From positions 2,480,001 through 2,544,000 of the forward strand of contig NZ_CP009933.1 in NCBI RefSeq assembly GCF_000968375.1: a DNA stretch of 64,000 nucleotides, read 5' to 3'. Under the pieces are notes generated by a model. That model ran no database searches, had not been told where the DNA came from, and worked only from the letters and a program-made list of their open reading frames with translations. Below, one piece after another: positions 8,666 through 17,215 of the stretch (its first letter is position 1; every line of letters starts with the position of its first letter). Both the position numbers and the translations under genes were made by a program. Origin of the DNA: Clostridium scatologenes (lineage in GTDB: Bacteria > Bacillota > Clostridia > Clostridiales > Clostridiaceae).

Positions 8666-8710
8666 GATGTGCTGATTATATTAATCTGAAATTGGTTTTC
8701 CTAAACTTTA

Positions 8711-8785
8711 ATGTTTATTTTTCTTCATAAAATTGATAGAATAAAACTGGCACTTTACTTTACCTATAGACCCAATTTACATAAA
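8711..8785 (+). pseudogene. Fragment resembling the sensor domain of a histidine kinase
   Basis: The translated stretch FIFLHKIDRIKLALYFTYRP closely matches YLFLYKIDRRKLTLSFTYKP in the sensor domain of the kinase at 198-1634, and the DNA is similar codon by codon over about 24 codons. It lies between the end of the hairpin element and the lplA start, in the lplA frame but before its ribosome site. It is most simply a remnant of a duplicated kinase gene cut by element insertion or deletion. Confidence 0.6.
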
Positions 8786-8806
8786 TTAACAAAGGGGATG
8801 CATTTA

Positions 8807-9796
8807 ATGAAATTTATAGAAAATATTTCAACAGATCCACATTATAACTTAGCTCTTGAAGAATATGCATTTAGAAATTTAAAGGGTGAGTATATTTTAC
8901 TATGGAGAAACTGCCCATCAATTATTATTGGAAAACATCAAAATACAGTAGAAGAAATTAATATGGAATTTGTAAAACAAAATGATATTAACGTTGTTAG
9001 AAGGGTTACAGGCGGCGGTGCTGTATACCATGATCTTGGCAATTTAAATTTTTCATTTATTACAAAAATTAAAGAACATAATGCAAAAATAGACTTTAAA
9101 ACCTATAATATTCCTATAATTAAAGCTTTAGAAAATTTGGGAGTAAAATGTGAATTATCGGGTAGAAATGATCTTGTAATAGATGGCAAAAAATTTTCTG
9201 GAATTGCTCAAAGCGTTTCAAGAGAAAGAATATTAAATCATGGAACGCTACTTTTTGATTCTAAATTAGATACATTGTCTAAAGGATTAAATGTAAAAAG
9301 AGATAAGATCGAATCCAAAGGTATAAAATCTGTATCCAGCAGAGTTACTAATATTAAGCCTCATGTTAAATATGATGTTGATGTATTAGAATTTAAAGAA
9401 CTGCTGCTAAAAAATATATTTGCATATCTAAATGAACCTATAGAAACATATGAATTAACTGAAGATGATAAAAAAGCTATACAAAAAATGATAGATGAAA
9501 AATATGGCACCTGGGAATGGAATTTTGGTAATTCACCTAAATTTAACTACAAAGGATATAACAGGTTTGAAGGCGGCTGTGTAGATGTTAGACTTCATGT
9601 AAAAAATGGATTAATAGAAAATTGCAAAATATATGGTGATTTTTTTGGTGAGTGTGACATAGAAATTTTAGAAAAAAAACTCAAAAACATAAAGTATGAT
9701 AAAGAAGAAGTAAAGAATGCTTTACAATGTACTAACATAAATGACTATTTGGGAAAGGTTACAAAAGAAGAGTTTTTATGCTGCTTATTTAGCTAA
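8807..9796 (+). CDS. lplA: Lipoate-protein ligase A
   Basis: A 329-residue enzyme that activates lipoate with ATP and attaches it to a lysine of lipoyl domains (2-oxoacid dehydrogenases or glycine cleavage H protein). The family hallmark RRVTGGGAVYHDLGNLNFS (about residue 70) is intact, with the preceding WRNCPSIIIGKHQN and the lysine motif DGKKFSGIAQ. The C-terminal accessory domain (about 245-329) is present. I chose the ATG at 8807 because AAAGGGG lies 9 bases before it and MKFIENISTDPHYNLALEEY matches the family N-terminus; the frame stays open upstream into kinase-like remnant sequence. No target lipoyl protein is encoded nearby. Confidence 0.93.
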   Translation: MKFIENISTDPHYNLALEEYAFRNLKGEYILLWRNCPSIIIGKHQNTVEEINMEFVKQNDINVVRRVTGGGAVYHDLGNLNFSFITKIKEHNAKIDFKTYNIPIIKALENLGVKCELSGRNDLVIDGKKFSGIAQSVSRERILNHGTLLFDSKLDTLSKGLNVKRDKIESKGIKSVSSRVTNIKPHVKYDVDVLEFKELLLKNIFAYLNEPIETYELTEDDKKAIQKMIDEKYGTWEWNFGNSPKFNYKGYNRFEGGCVDVRLHVKNGLIENCKIYGDFFGECDIEILEKKLKNIKYDKEEVKNALQCTNINDYLGKVTKEEFLCCLFS

Positions 9797-9828
9797 TATG
9801 AATAATAGATGAAAAAGATAAAATCACT

Positions 9829-9890
9829 TTAAATTCCACAATAAGAAGTAATCTCATTCTTCAAAAGCTGCTTCTTATTGTGGGATTTAA
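9829..9890 (+). terminator. Long hairpin after lplA
   Basis: Arms 9829-9851 and 9868-9890 pair over about 22 bases (TTAAATTCCACAATAAGAAG against its complement) around a 16-base loop. The arms match those of the hairpin after nox at 5699-5763, including the outer TTAAAT/ATTTAA. This suggests a small family of 3'-end palindromes, acting as terminators or transcript stabilisers. Confidence 0.6.
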
Positions 9891-10000
9891 TGTTTTATGG
9901 TGTTTGTTGATTTTTTTTATAGAAAATGATATATATATAATTGTTTTTAAAATACGAAGTTTGGTTATATGATTTTCAACTAATAAATAAGGAGGATAAA

Positions 10001-10037
10001 CCTAGTACAAAACTTTAATTCAAATTTTGATACTAGG
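10001..10037 (+). promoter_or_regulatory. Hairpin in the leader of the esterase gene
   Basis: CCTAGTA (10001-10007) pairs with TACTAGG (10031-10037), with further A/T pairing inside. It ends 14 bases before the start codon of the hydrolase gene and just before its GGGG ribosome site. An unused AAGGAGG lies immediately upstream (9989). It could be an operator or affect translation. Confidence 0.4.
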
Positions 10038-10051
10038 TATAGGGGAATTTA

Positions 10052-11026
10052 ATGAAAAAATTTTTTAAACGATTGTTAATTATTTTAATTGCTGCAATCA
10101 TTATTTTTATTTCTATATTTCATAAAAGAATCATATTAACTTACGCTCTAGTTAATAAGTATATTTCTTTAAAAAATGATAATATGAGAACTCCAAAGAT
10201 TAATGGATTGAAAATGTCTCAATCCATGAATTACAGAGATGTCATATATAAAAATACTAATGGAGTTCCACTGACGCTTGATATTTATTCTTCATTAAAA
10301 AAAGATAACAATCCATCTCCAGTAATTTTATATGTTCACGGGGGCAGCTGGGTTTATGGTGATAAAAATATTCCAGATGCATTAAGTCCTGTACTTAATA
10401 CTTTCAGAGAAGAAGGATATACAATTATAAGTACTTCTTACGAATTAAATAGAAATAAAGCTGATTTCAATAAACAAGTTGCAGATATTAAAGATACTAT
10501 AAGATGGATATATAAAAATAACTCCACTTACAATATTGACCCAAATGAAATAGGAGTTATTGGTGTTTCATCCGGTGCTCATCTTTCGCTTCTAGCTGGA
10601 TACAGCAGCAATGATGATTTTATTGATGATAAAACTTTAAGCAAGTATTCATCTAAAGTTAAATATTTAATTGATTTTGCAGGTCCAACCGATTTAAACC
10701 TTTTAAATACAAATGATTTAAATTATGATCTAACAAAAATTTTTAATTCAATAAAAGATAAAGATACTGTTATAAAAAAATTTAACCCTATGAATTATGT
10801 TAACAAGGAAAGTCCAAATACATTAATAATTCACAGCAGTTTTGATCCTATGGTTCCTTACAAAAGTTCAAAAGAACTCTATAATAAATGTGTTCAAGAA
10901 CATGCCAAGGTAGAATTGATTACTTTAAACAGCAGTGTACATGATTTATCAAATATCTCAAGCACTGATATTGGTTCTATGTCTGAAGGATTATTGAAAT
11001 TTGTAATATTTAATTCTCCATTATAA
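10052..11026 (+). CDS. Alpha/beta hydrolase (esterase/lipase-like), membrane-anchored or secreted
   Basis: A 324-residue hydrolase with an N-terminal hydrophobic anchor (about residues 7-27, preceded by Lys/Arg), so it probably acts at the outer face of the membrane. The core shows the oxyanion motif HGGSW (about residue 97), the nucleophile elbow GVSSGAH (about 174), an acid region around SSFDPMVPY, and a late SVHDLS histidine. The pattern is that of the BD-FAE/hormone-sensitive-lipase-like group that removes acyl groups from sugars or small esters. The substrate is not evident from the neighbours. Confidence 0.82.
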   Translation: MKKFFKRLLIILIAAIIIFISIFHKRIILTYALVNKYISLKNDNMRTPKINGLKMSQSMNYRDVIYKNTNGVPLTLDIYSSLKKDNNPSPVILYVHGGSWVYGDKNIPDALSPVLNTFREEGYTIISTSYELNRNKADFNKQVADIKDTIRWIYKNNSTYNIDPNEIGVIGVSSGAHLSLLAGYSSNDDFIDDKTLSKYSSKVKYLIDFAGPTDLNLLNTNDLNYDLTKIFNSIKDKDTVIKKFNPMNYVNKESPNTLIIHSSFDPMVPYKSSKELYNKCVQEHAKVELITLNSSVHDLSNISSTDIGSMSEGLLKFVIFNSPL

Positions 11027-11088
11027 CATAAACAAAGTTGTTGCATTAAGAAATTTAAACACACTGTAAATTAGTAATATAAGCACAT

Positions 11089-11515
11089 TGCGACACAACT
11101 TTTTAGGTGGAGTCCGCATTGAATATATGGTGTATAAAAGCCAACCGTTTAAATAAGTATAAAAAAATAGTGAGCTATGATTATAAATATAATTTGGCTT
11201 ACTAAAATTGCCTATAACAATGTAATTATATGTGTACACTTGAAGTTACTAGTTTGAATTTTAACTTTTATGTAGTGATATATGGTAAGTGGTTCATCAC
11301 ATAAGCTAAATTGTTTTAGTATTATTCTTAGCTTGAAGATTTGGAAAGCCTTAGAACTTTAGTCCTGTCTGAGGGAACCGAGTTTGACAAAGTTCTTAGG
11401 TTTTTCAAATCTTCAAGCTTTAGAATAATTAAAACATTTAGCAGTGAGGACACCCTTATCATATATCACGGAATGAAAGTTAAAATCCAAACTTCCACTG
11501 CACCTTTACGTCGCA
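11089..11515. mobile_element. Giant-hairpin element, copy 2 (MITE-like, 427 bases)
   Basis: The element is bounded by TGCGAC (11089-11094) and its exact complement GTCGCA (11510-11515). The first 60 bases match the left end of copy 1 (7566-7626); from about 11146 it continues straight into the giant hairpin found at 8300-8665, with only scattered differences. It therefore looks like copy 1 with 7627-8300 removed. No transposase is encoded; mobilisation in trans is presumed. It fills the gap between the esterase and nucleoside hydrolase genes. Confidence 0.7.
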
Positions 11516-11533
11516 TTATTTTTACATTACGAA

Positions 11534-12445
11534 TTATATATTCACAGATTGTACAATAGTTTTTCTAAAGAATTCCCTGTCTATATCATAAAAAACACGG
11601 CAATTAGGTTCTTTGTTTAAATTATGTACTTCATCTACATAACTCATTCCCTGTGTAATACCGTCCCTTATATCAATTTGAACATATTGATCCTTATATT
11701 CAAACATTTCTGGATTTGTAATGGCAAGTATGGCACACGGATCATGAATTGCAGCATCATTAGCTGCATATGTTGAAATGATTTTTACTATTGTATCAGA
11801 TATTGTGTTATGGAATTTTCTCATTTCATTTAACTCAATATCAGTTAAAGTTGCCTTTAATGTAACATTCAAACCGCACATCATCAATTTAACACCACTG
11901 TTAAAAACAATATATGCAGCTTCTGGATCTGTAAAGTAATTGAATTCGCTGCATGGAGTTGCATTCCCAATATTTATTCCACCGCCCATTATGCTGATTG
12001 CAGCAATTTTGGATTTTACTTCTGGATGAGTTGACAAGAGTAATGCAATATTAGTTAATGGTCCAGTGGCTGCTATGTATATAGGTTCACTGCTTTCCAT
12101 TAATATTTCTCTTACAACCTCTATTGCACTTAAATCACTTAATTTTGATAATTTATCATCGCTAAATGCATTTGCACAGTTACCAAATCCATCTAAACCA
12201 TGTACAACCGTAACAGATTGAGCCTTTTTAATAATTGGCTTTTCTGCTCCTTTTGCCACTATACAATCCAAACCTAATAGCCCAGCCATAAGCTGAGCAT
12301 TATGAGTAGTTAAATCAATTCCTACATTACCTGATACTGAACAAATAGCTTTAATATCAAATTCTTGTTTTGAATGAGCTACAAGAATAGCAATAATATC
12401 ATCCACACCAGGATCACAATCTATAATTAAGGGATATTTTCTCAT
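11534..12445 (-). CDS. Inosine-uridine preferring nucleoside hydrolase
   Basis: A 303-residue nucleoside N-ribohydrolase (IunH/Rih family) that splits nucleosides into base and ribose for salvage. The N-terminal calcium-binding motif DCDPGVDD (Asp9, 11, 15, 16) is perfect; the mid-protein ATGPLTNIALLL and GGGINIGN motifs and the late HDPCAI, carrying the ligand Asp of the family, are present. The length is normal. The ATG follows GGAGG. It is a single gene, 73 bases from the next gene upstream. Substrate preference (purine or pyrimidine) cannot be read from sequence alone. Confidence 0.92.
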   Translation of the reverse strand: MRKYPLIIDCDPGVDDIIAILVAHSKQEFDIKAICSVSGNVGIDLTTHNAQLMAGLLGLDCIVAKGAEKPIIKKAQSVTVVHGLDGFGNCANAFSDDKLSKLSDLSAIEVVREILMESSEPIYIAATGPLTNIALLLSTHPEVKSKIAAISIMGGGINIGNATPCSEFNYFTDPEAAYIVFNSGVKLMMCGLNVTLKATLTDIELNEMRKFHNTISDTIVKIISTYAANDAAIHDPCAILAITNPEMFEYKDQYVQIDIRDGITQGMSYVDEVHNLNKEPNCRVFYDIDREFFRKTIVQSVNI

Positions 12446-12518
12446 AGTTTACGCCTCCAATATTTAGGTATTACTGAAATTATAACAGGTTATTCTATTT
12501 ACTTTAATCTCATTTAAA

Positions 12519-13466
12519 TCACCTATCTATTAAATTATATCTAACAGGAGTATATTTACTTTCTTTACCTGGTACAAATACAGAAACAGTATATCCTATT
12601 ATTTCAGAACTAGCATTAATATTTGAGTTTATATTACCTTTTGAATCAATATAAACAATACCATTTGTATTATATCCAAAGCTTCGTTTACCAGAATAGA
12701 GGATACCATACTGTTCTTCAGTCCAGTTCATTACTGTTTTCTTAAGTGGAATTACTTTCATTGTCTTAATTAATGGTTCTAAAAGTTTATCATCATTATA
12801 ATTTGCACTTACATAACCTTTTAAATATACAATTATATTCTTTGATTTCTTGTTATCATAACTAATTAGATAACTCTCAATTTCACCTTTAGTATTCTTA
12901 CCATAAAGATATGTATCAAAAGCTGTAATTTTTCCACTAGAATCAAAGTTAAGACTAAAATTATTTGCAACATATAATTTTTTAGGCATATGAATCTTTT
13001 TATTAATATCTGTAAATATTCCTTCTATACCATTTTCATATATATTATTATGTTCAAGTTTTATAGTTCTTTTATTTTTTAAATCACTTAATACCCATGA
13101 TAGCTTTCCATTATAATTCATTGCACTATGATATATTTTAATTCCATAAAAACTTGTTATAAAAACTATAATTATTGCAACTACACATGTCCATATAGTT
13201 TTATAACGTGAATATAAACTATGTTTATATTCACTGTGCTCAGATGTAATTGCTGGATTTTTCACAATTCTAATTACAATAATTATAAACCAAGCCAGAA
13301 AGAATATTATACATAATAATAATACACTTATATTATTATTAACCCTTCCAAATTTACATAAAGTATCTAATTCATAAAATGAAATCCAATATACTAATAT
13401 AAATATTGAGCAGGTTATTATTGATAAAATTAATTGTTTTTTTGTAATTTGCTTATATTTTCTCAT
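12519..13466 (-). CDS. Membrane protein of unknown function
   Basis: A 315-residue protein not recognised as a named family. The first 120 residues hold three transmembrane segments (about 12-32, 43-66 and 91-112), followed by about 200 predicted extracytoplasmic residues rich in Asn, Lys, Ser and Tyr with a beta-strand-like pattern. This part ends in PVRYNLIDR. There are no catalytic motifs. The neighbours (nucleoside hydrolase, agr locus) give no functional clue. The start ATG has AGGAGG-like spacing (CTCCTAT on the complement). Confidence 0.7.
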   Translation of the reverse strand: MRKYKQITKKQLILSIITCSIFILVYWISFYELDTLCKFGRVNNNISVLLLCIIFFLAWFIIIVIRIVKNPAITSEHSEYKHSLYSRYKTIWTCVVAIIIVFITSFYGIKIYHSAMNYNGKLSWVLSDLKNKRTIKLEHNNIYENGIEGIFTDINKKIHMPKKLYVANNFSLNFDSSGKITAFDTYLYGKNTKGEIESYLISYDNKKSKNIIVYLKGYVSANYNDDKLLEPLIKTMKVIPLKKTVMNWTEEQYGILYSGKRSFGYNTNGIVYIDSKGNINSNINASSEIIGYTVSVFVPGKESKYTPVRYNLIDR

Positions 13467-13856
13467 CTTTCCTCCTATACTTCATCCCATTGCTAATATC
13501 TACACCTGAATCTAAGAATTACTTGATTTTACTTTTTATTAATTCATTATATTATATAATGAATTTTCAATACTAATATTATAAACTAAAATGATTAATA
13601 AAATAATAAAAATTCAAAGCTATACTGAAGTACATGCAGCTGAATTAATCTGCATTACTTATAGGATTCATTATAACTGGTTTAACTCATCTCTTTTATA
13701 CATATCTATTACTAATTCTACTACTTCAATATGAAATATTATAGATATTAAAGCCTAATTTCACATTGTAATAAATTTGTAATTCAACTCATAGTATTAT
13801 ATAAAACAAGCCTCTTAAGATAAATGTATTTTAAAATTACAGGTGGTGTATTGAAA
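13467..13856. other. Divergent intergenic region before agrB
   Basis: 390 bases, very A/T-rich, without a gene. It must contain the agrB promoter. A plausible -10 box TATTAT lies at 13794-13799 with no good -35 in register, as expected for a promoter that needs a LytTR-type activator. I could not identify a convincing AgrA direct-repeat site by eye. Confidence 0.4.
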
Positions 13857-14420
13857 ATGATAAATAAAGTAGCTCTACAACTTACTTCTCTCATTTGTAC
13901 AGAAACCTACAACAATACTAAAGACAGAGCAAGAATACAATATGGTTTAACTGTGCTTTTAAGTGAAGGATTTAAAACTGTTTTTCTATTACTATTTTTT
14001 AATATAATACATAAAGAGAAATATTTCTATTTTTCCTTACTCATAATTCTATCCACTCGACTGTTTGCTGGTGGATTACATTTAAAAGGCACCTTGAATT
14101 GTTTAATTACAACAACTCTGTTGTTTATATTAACTAGCGTTTTGGCACCTTCAGCACCTAAATTGCCAGCAGCATGCTATTTGCTTGTAAGCATAATTAG
14201 TTTAGTGATAATTTTAGTACGAGCTCCAATATGTAGTGCAAGGATACCTATAAAAGATAATAAAACAAAGCTGCAATATAAATTTACAGCAGCTCTAGTT
14301 GTAGCTATATGGACTATTATTTTATTATTTTTGGAAAGTACAACCTATGTTAACTGCGGCTTCAGCACTATATTAGTACAAGGTGTACAACTTGTGCTGG
14401 CTAAAAAGCCGACATTATAA
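13857..14420 (+). CDS. agrB: AgrB-type peptide processing membrane protease
   Basis: A 187-residue integral membrane cysteine protease that cleaves the AgrD precursor and forms the thiolactone ring of the autoinducing peptide. The catalytic pair is visible: His75 and Cys82 in RLFAGGLHLKGTLNC, the exact spacing of the family. Four to six transmembrane helices follow. I chose ATG 13857 (AGGTGG 10 bases upstream; MINKVALQL resembles family starts) over an ATG at 13824 without a ribosome site; a TTG at 13851 is also possible. The gene is followed after 39 bases by agrD on the same strand. Confidence 0.93.
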   Translation: MINKVALQLTSLICTETYNNTKDRARIQYGLTVLLSEGFKTVFLLLFFNIIHKEKYFYFSLLIILSTRLFAGGLHLKGTLNCLITTTLLFILTSVLAPSAPKLPAACYLLVSIISLVIILVRAPICSARIPIKDNKTKLQYKFTAALVVAIWTIILLFLESTTYVNCGFSTILVQGVQLVLAKKPTL

Positions 14421-14459
14421 ATTTTTTAGTAAACTTATATAAAAAACAAGGAGGATATT

Positions 14460-14606
14460 ATGAAAAAATTATTTAACAGTTTCAAGGTAAAATCAATATT
14501 ATGCGTACTTCCCCTATTTTTAGGTTCATTTTTAACTGAAAAGTGGCCTAACTGTTTTATCTATATTGGAGAGCCTGAAATTCCAGAATGCTTAAAAAAA
14601 CATTAA
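14460..14606 (+). CDS. agrD: AgrD-type autoinducing peptide precursor (48 residues)
   Basis: A short gene with a strong AAGGAGG ribosome site. The precursor has the three AgrD parts: an amphipathic, basic N-terminus (MKKLFNSFKVKS) leading to a hydrophobic stretch, the signal core WPNCFIYI, and an acidic C-terminal recognition tail GEPEIPECLKKH. Comparison with S. aureus AgrD (CDFIM before DEVEVPKEL) predicts a five-membered thiolactone between Cys32 and Ile36; the N-terminal cut point is uncertain. The last codon and stop overlap the stop of agrC on the other strand by 3 bases. Confidence 0.9.
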   Translation: MKKLFNSFKVKSILCVLPLFLGSFLTEKWPNCFIYIGEPEIPECLKKH

Positions 14607-15871
14607 TTGTATAATTTAATACTAAAAACTGTATAGTTATTTTCAAAGGATAGTTGAATTCTAGCTCCATAGGATTCAACTATTTTTTTTACATTATATA
14701 ATCCATATCCACGGTCTTTTCCTTCTTTAGTAGAATACCCTGCATTAAAGATCTTTGCAATATCATTAAATTCTATTCTTTCACCTGTATTTCCAACTTT
14801 TATAATACAACTTTCTTCTAGGTGCCCTATATTTAAAAATATCTTTTTTAAATTATTTTCTGAATTTAAAACAGCATCAAAAGCATTATCTAAAAGGTTG
14901 TTTAAAACCTCTGAAAGTTCATAGTTTTTAAAAGGGAGCTTACAACCTCCTTCAATAATATATTTAAATTCAATATTGTTTTTGGCAGCTTCATTTATTT
15001 TATTGTAGATAATAGCTGCCACCACCGTGTTATCTATTTGAAGTATCTTCTCCATATTTTCCAAAGAAGCATCAAGAGAATCTATATATTGTATTATAGT
15101 TTTCTTTAAATTTTTTTCATCGGATACTAAAACAAGGCTGTAAACAGTATTTAAATGGTTTTTAAAATCGTGTTGTCTCCTTCTTACATCCTCCAATAGC
15201 TGAGATATTACAGGAGCATATTTCTTATAATTTTCAAGTGATCTCTTTATTTCATTATTTTTCATTTGATACTCAAATAAAACCAAATTCGCTATAATAA
15301 ATACTAATGGAATCATAAGATATATTATAATATCATCCAAAAATTCAGGTCTTTTAAACCCCCATATCCACTTTGAAATAATCACATATGTGAGAAGATT
15401 CACAGAAAAAAAGTATATTTTAGAACTTTTCTGCTTAAAAAAAATCATCAATTTTCCATAAGATATATATCTATAAATACAATAGCTTAAAAATATACAA
15501 ATAAAGTTTGCAATAAGTGAATATATGAAATTATCTTCCACCATAAAGCTTGGAATAAACAATCTAAATATAATCACTATAGCAAGCTGCATTATACCAC
15601 AAATAACTATAACCAAGCCAAACTCCAATAATAAATCTTTTGTATTTTTTTTAAACATAAATTTAATTGCTAAAAGTAAAAAAGAATAATTTACTAAAAA
15701 CTGCATAGGCATATAAATATAATTTGTAATTAGAAATACCGATGAAGTAAAAAGTATAACAAGTAAGCTTTTATATAATCTCTTTTCACATTTTCTATTA
15801 AACATATTCCAAATCAGCATAAAACTTCCTACTTCTATAAATATTAAGATAAATATTTTATAATTATCCAT
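14603..15871 (-). CDS. agrC: AgrC-type sensor histidine kinase
   Basis: A 422-residue receptor kinase for the autoinducing peptide. Residues 1-200 form six to seven membrane helices, the usual peptide-sensing module; His234 in RRRQHDFKNHL is the phospho-acceptor of the SpoOB-like (HPK10) type; the GHKL ATPase follows with LNNLLDNAFDA and DRGYGLYNVKKIV. The gene starts 8 bases inside the end of agrA and ends over the agrD stop codon. It phosphorylates the LytTR regulator encoded immediately upstream. It is convergent with agrBD, unlike the staphylococcal agrBDCA operon. Confidence 0.9.
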   Translation of the reverse strand: MDNYKIFILIFIEVGSFMLIWNMFNRKCEKRLYKSLLVILFTSSVFLITNYIYMPMQFLVNYSFLLLAIKFMFKKNTKDLLLEFGLVIVICGIMQLAIVIIFRLFIPSFMVEDNFIYSLIANFICIFLSYCIYRYISYGKLMIFFKQKSSKIYFFSVNLLTYVIISKWIWGFKRPEFLDDIIIYLMIPLVFIIANLVLFEYQMKNNEIKRSLENYKKYAPVISQLLEDVRRRQHDFKNHLNTVYSLVLVSDEKNLKKTIIQYIDSLDASLENMEKILQIDNTVVAAIIYNKINEAAKNNIEFKYIIEGGCKLPFKNYELSEVLNNLLDNAFDAVLNSENNLKKIFLNIGHLEESCIIKVGNTGERIEFNDIAKIFNAGYSTKEGKDRGYGLYNVKKIVESYGARIQLSFENNYTVFSIKLYN

Positions 15872-16622
15872 TTATTTCCTCATCAACAACATTATTAAAC
15901 CTTTCCATTATACGTTTCTTATAATTATTTCCTAACAGTGCAGTTTTGTCAGTATTATAAAAATAAATCTTATAAGAAGTTTTATTATTAGTTTTTTCAA
16001 TTTTACTGATATATTTTATATTAACCAAATATGATCTATGGCTCTGAAGTATATTTTTATCATTTATCATTGAATTTAATTTCTTAAGGGATAAATAATC
16101 TATGGTGAAGGAACCATTTGTAGTATGAATTATTGAAGTTCTAATAAAAACTTCCACAAAAATTATTTCATTAACAAATATTTTTACTTCAATGTTCTTT
16201 ATGGGAACAATTATAAATTTCTCATTAATTTCCGTAACAGCAACTTGTGCTCTGCCATCTGACATTAAAAGCTCTGTCATTCTTTGAATTTGTTTCTTAT
16301 TATAAGGCTTTATTATATAATCGTAACAGTGAATTTTCTTAAAAGCTGAAAGCATATATTCCTTGTAAATTGTCACAAATACTATCCAGTTTAGTCTATA
16401 TCTTTTTATTTTCCTTATTTCAAGAGCAAATTTAAAACCTGATTCATTTTTTAAATTAATGTCCACATAAAAAAGATCAATTGCATTTTGACTTGCTATC
16501 TTAAAAGCTTCTGTCGTATTTGTGGCTTCATATACTTGATACATATCACCTAATTGTTTTATAATCTCTGATAGGGTCTTCAACTGAATATGATCGTCTT
16601 CTAAAATTAATATATTGTACAT
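15864..16622 (-). CDS. agrA: AgrA-type LytTR response regulator
   Basis: A 252-residue regulator. The receiver (1-125) has the acidic pair LEDDH and the phosphorylatable Asp in DLFYVDINLK, plus the late Lys in IIKPY. The C-terminal LytTR domain (about 145-245) includes FVEVFIRTSIIHT, LNSMINDKNILQSHRSYLVNIKYI and the final GNNYKKRIMERF. LytTR proteins bind paired direct repeats and would activate agrBD and other targets. Its 3' end overlaps agrC. The promoter lies in 16623-16888, which is shared with the divergent small membrane protein gene. Confidence 0.9.
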   Translation of the reverse strand: MYNILILEDDHIQLKTLSEIIKQLGDMYQVYEATNTTEAFKIASQNAIDLFYVDINLKNESGFKFALEIRKIKRYRLNWIVFVTIYKEYMLSAFKKIHCYDYIIKPYNKKQIQRMTELLMSDGRAQVAVTEINEKFIIVPIKNIEVKIFVNEIIFVEVFIRTSIIHTTNGSFTIDYLSLKKLNSMINDKNILQSHRSYLVNIKYISKIEKTNNKTSYKIYFYNTDKTALLGNNYKKRIMERFNNVVDEEING

Positions 16623-16888
16623 ATAGTTATCATACCCCTTTATATTTATTTATCACTAATTAAATATTCTATATTAATTCAGAAATACCTTTCCATAAAT
16701 TCAATAATTTATTTAACTTAATTAAATATTTACATAAATTAATAACAAAAATAAGGTCTTTTATGAAAGGTTTAACACATTCTAAAATAATATATGCTAC
16801 AATTAAGCTACAAACACATATTATTTTCTAAACTCTCCTCATAAGTGAGCGGATTGCACCTATAAATATATAAAAGGAGTGTGGTCTT
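16623..16888. promoter_or_regulatory. Divergent control region of agrAC and the 63-residue membrane protein
   Basis: 266 A/T-rich bases between two divergent starts. No clear operator was recognised. The rightward gene has a good AAAAGGAG ribosome site. An agr-dependent control of the rightward gene would be a natural idea but no motif supports it. Confidence 0.35.
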
Positions 16889-17080
16889 GTGAATCTAAAT
16901 TTTATTATCACTATTCTATGTATTACAATGCTAGGAATTGTTGCTATGCTTCTTGGTTTTTGTTACAAACAAGAGTTAATGAAAGCTTTATTCCAATCAA
17001 AAACGACTTTAAAAAAAGATGAGATTTCCTCTGAAATAACATTAAATTTGGACAAAAAAGAAAAAGAATGCAATAAGTAG
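16889..17080 (+). CDS. Small single-span membrane protein
   Basis: A 63-residue protein starting at GTG with AAAAGGAG 12 bases before it. Residues 4-26 form one hydrophobic helix (FIITILCITMLGIVAMLLGF) with a short outside end, and the remaining 37 residues are charged and cytoplasmic (KDEISSEITLNLDKKEKE). No family is recognised. It is divergent from agrA and could be an accessory or target of the agr system, but nothing in the sequence proves it. Confidence 0.6.
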   Translation: MNLNFIITILCITMLGIVAMLLGFCYKQELMKALFQSKTTLKKDEISSEITLNLDKKEKECNK

Positions 17081-17215
17081 CTCTGCCAAGCTTCCTACTG
17101 CATCTAGAAAAATTTATTTTTAATAGAATAAGCAAATTGATCAATACCGCAATCCACTCACTCAATAAGTATATCACAAATTTTGGAAATAAATCAATAT
17201 ATAATTAAAATTTAT

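Noticed and set aside
8492..8689. Reading frame of 65 codons over the giant hairpin, and its twin at 11341-11559
   Set aside because: Both lie on the two arms of the palindrome, have no ribosome site, and their conservation is explained by the repeat itself.
9989..9995. AAGGAGG at 9989 as the ribosome site of a leader peptide
   Set aside because: No start codon with an open frame of useful length follows; the sequence goes directly into the hairpin at 10001-10037.
13759..13790. AgrA (LytTR) direct repeats upstream of agrB
   Set aside because: TTGTAAT occurs twice 13 bases apart near 13765-13784, but in such A/T-rich DNA this is weak, and it does not match the published LytTR spacing well enough to report as a site.
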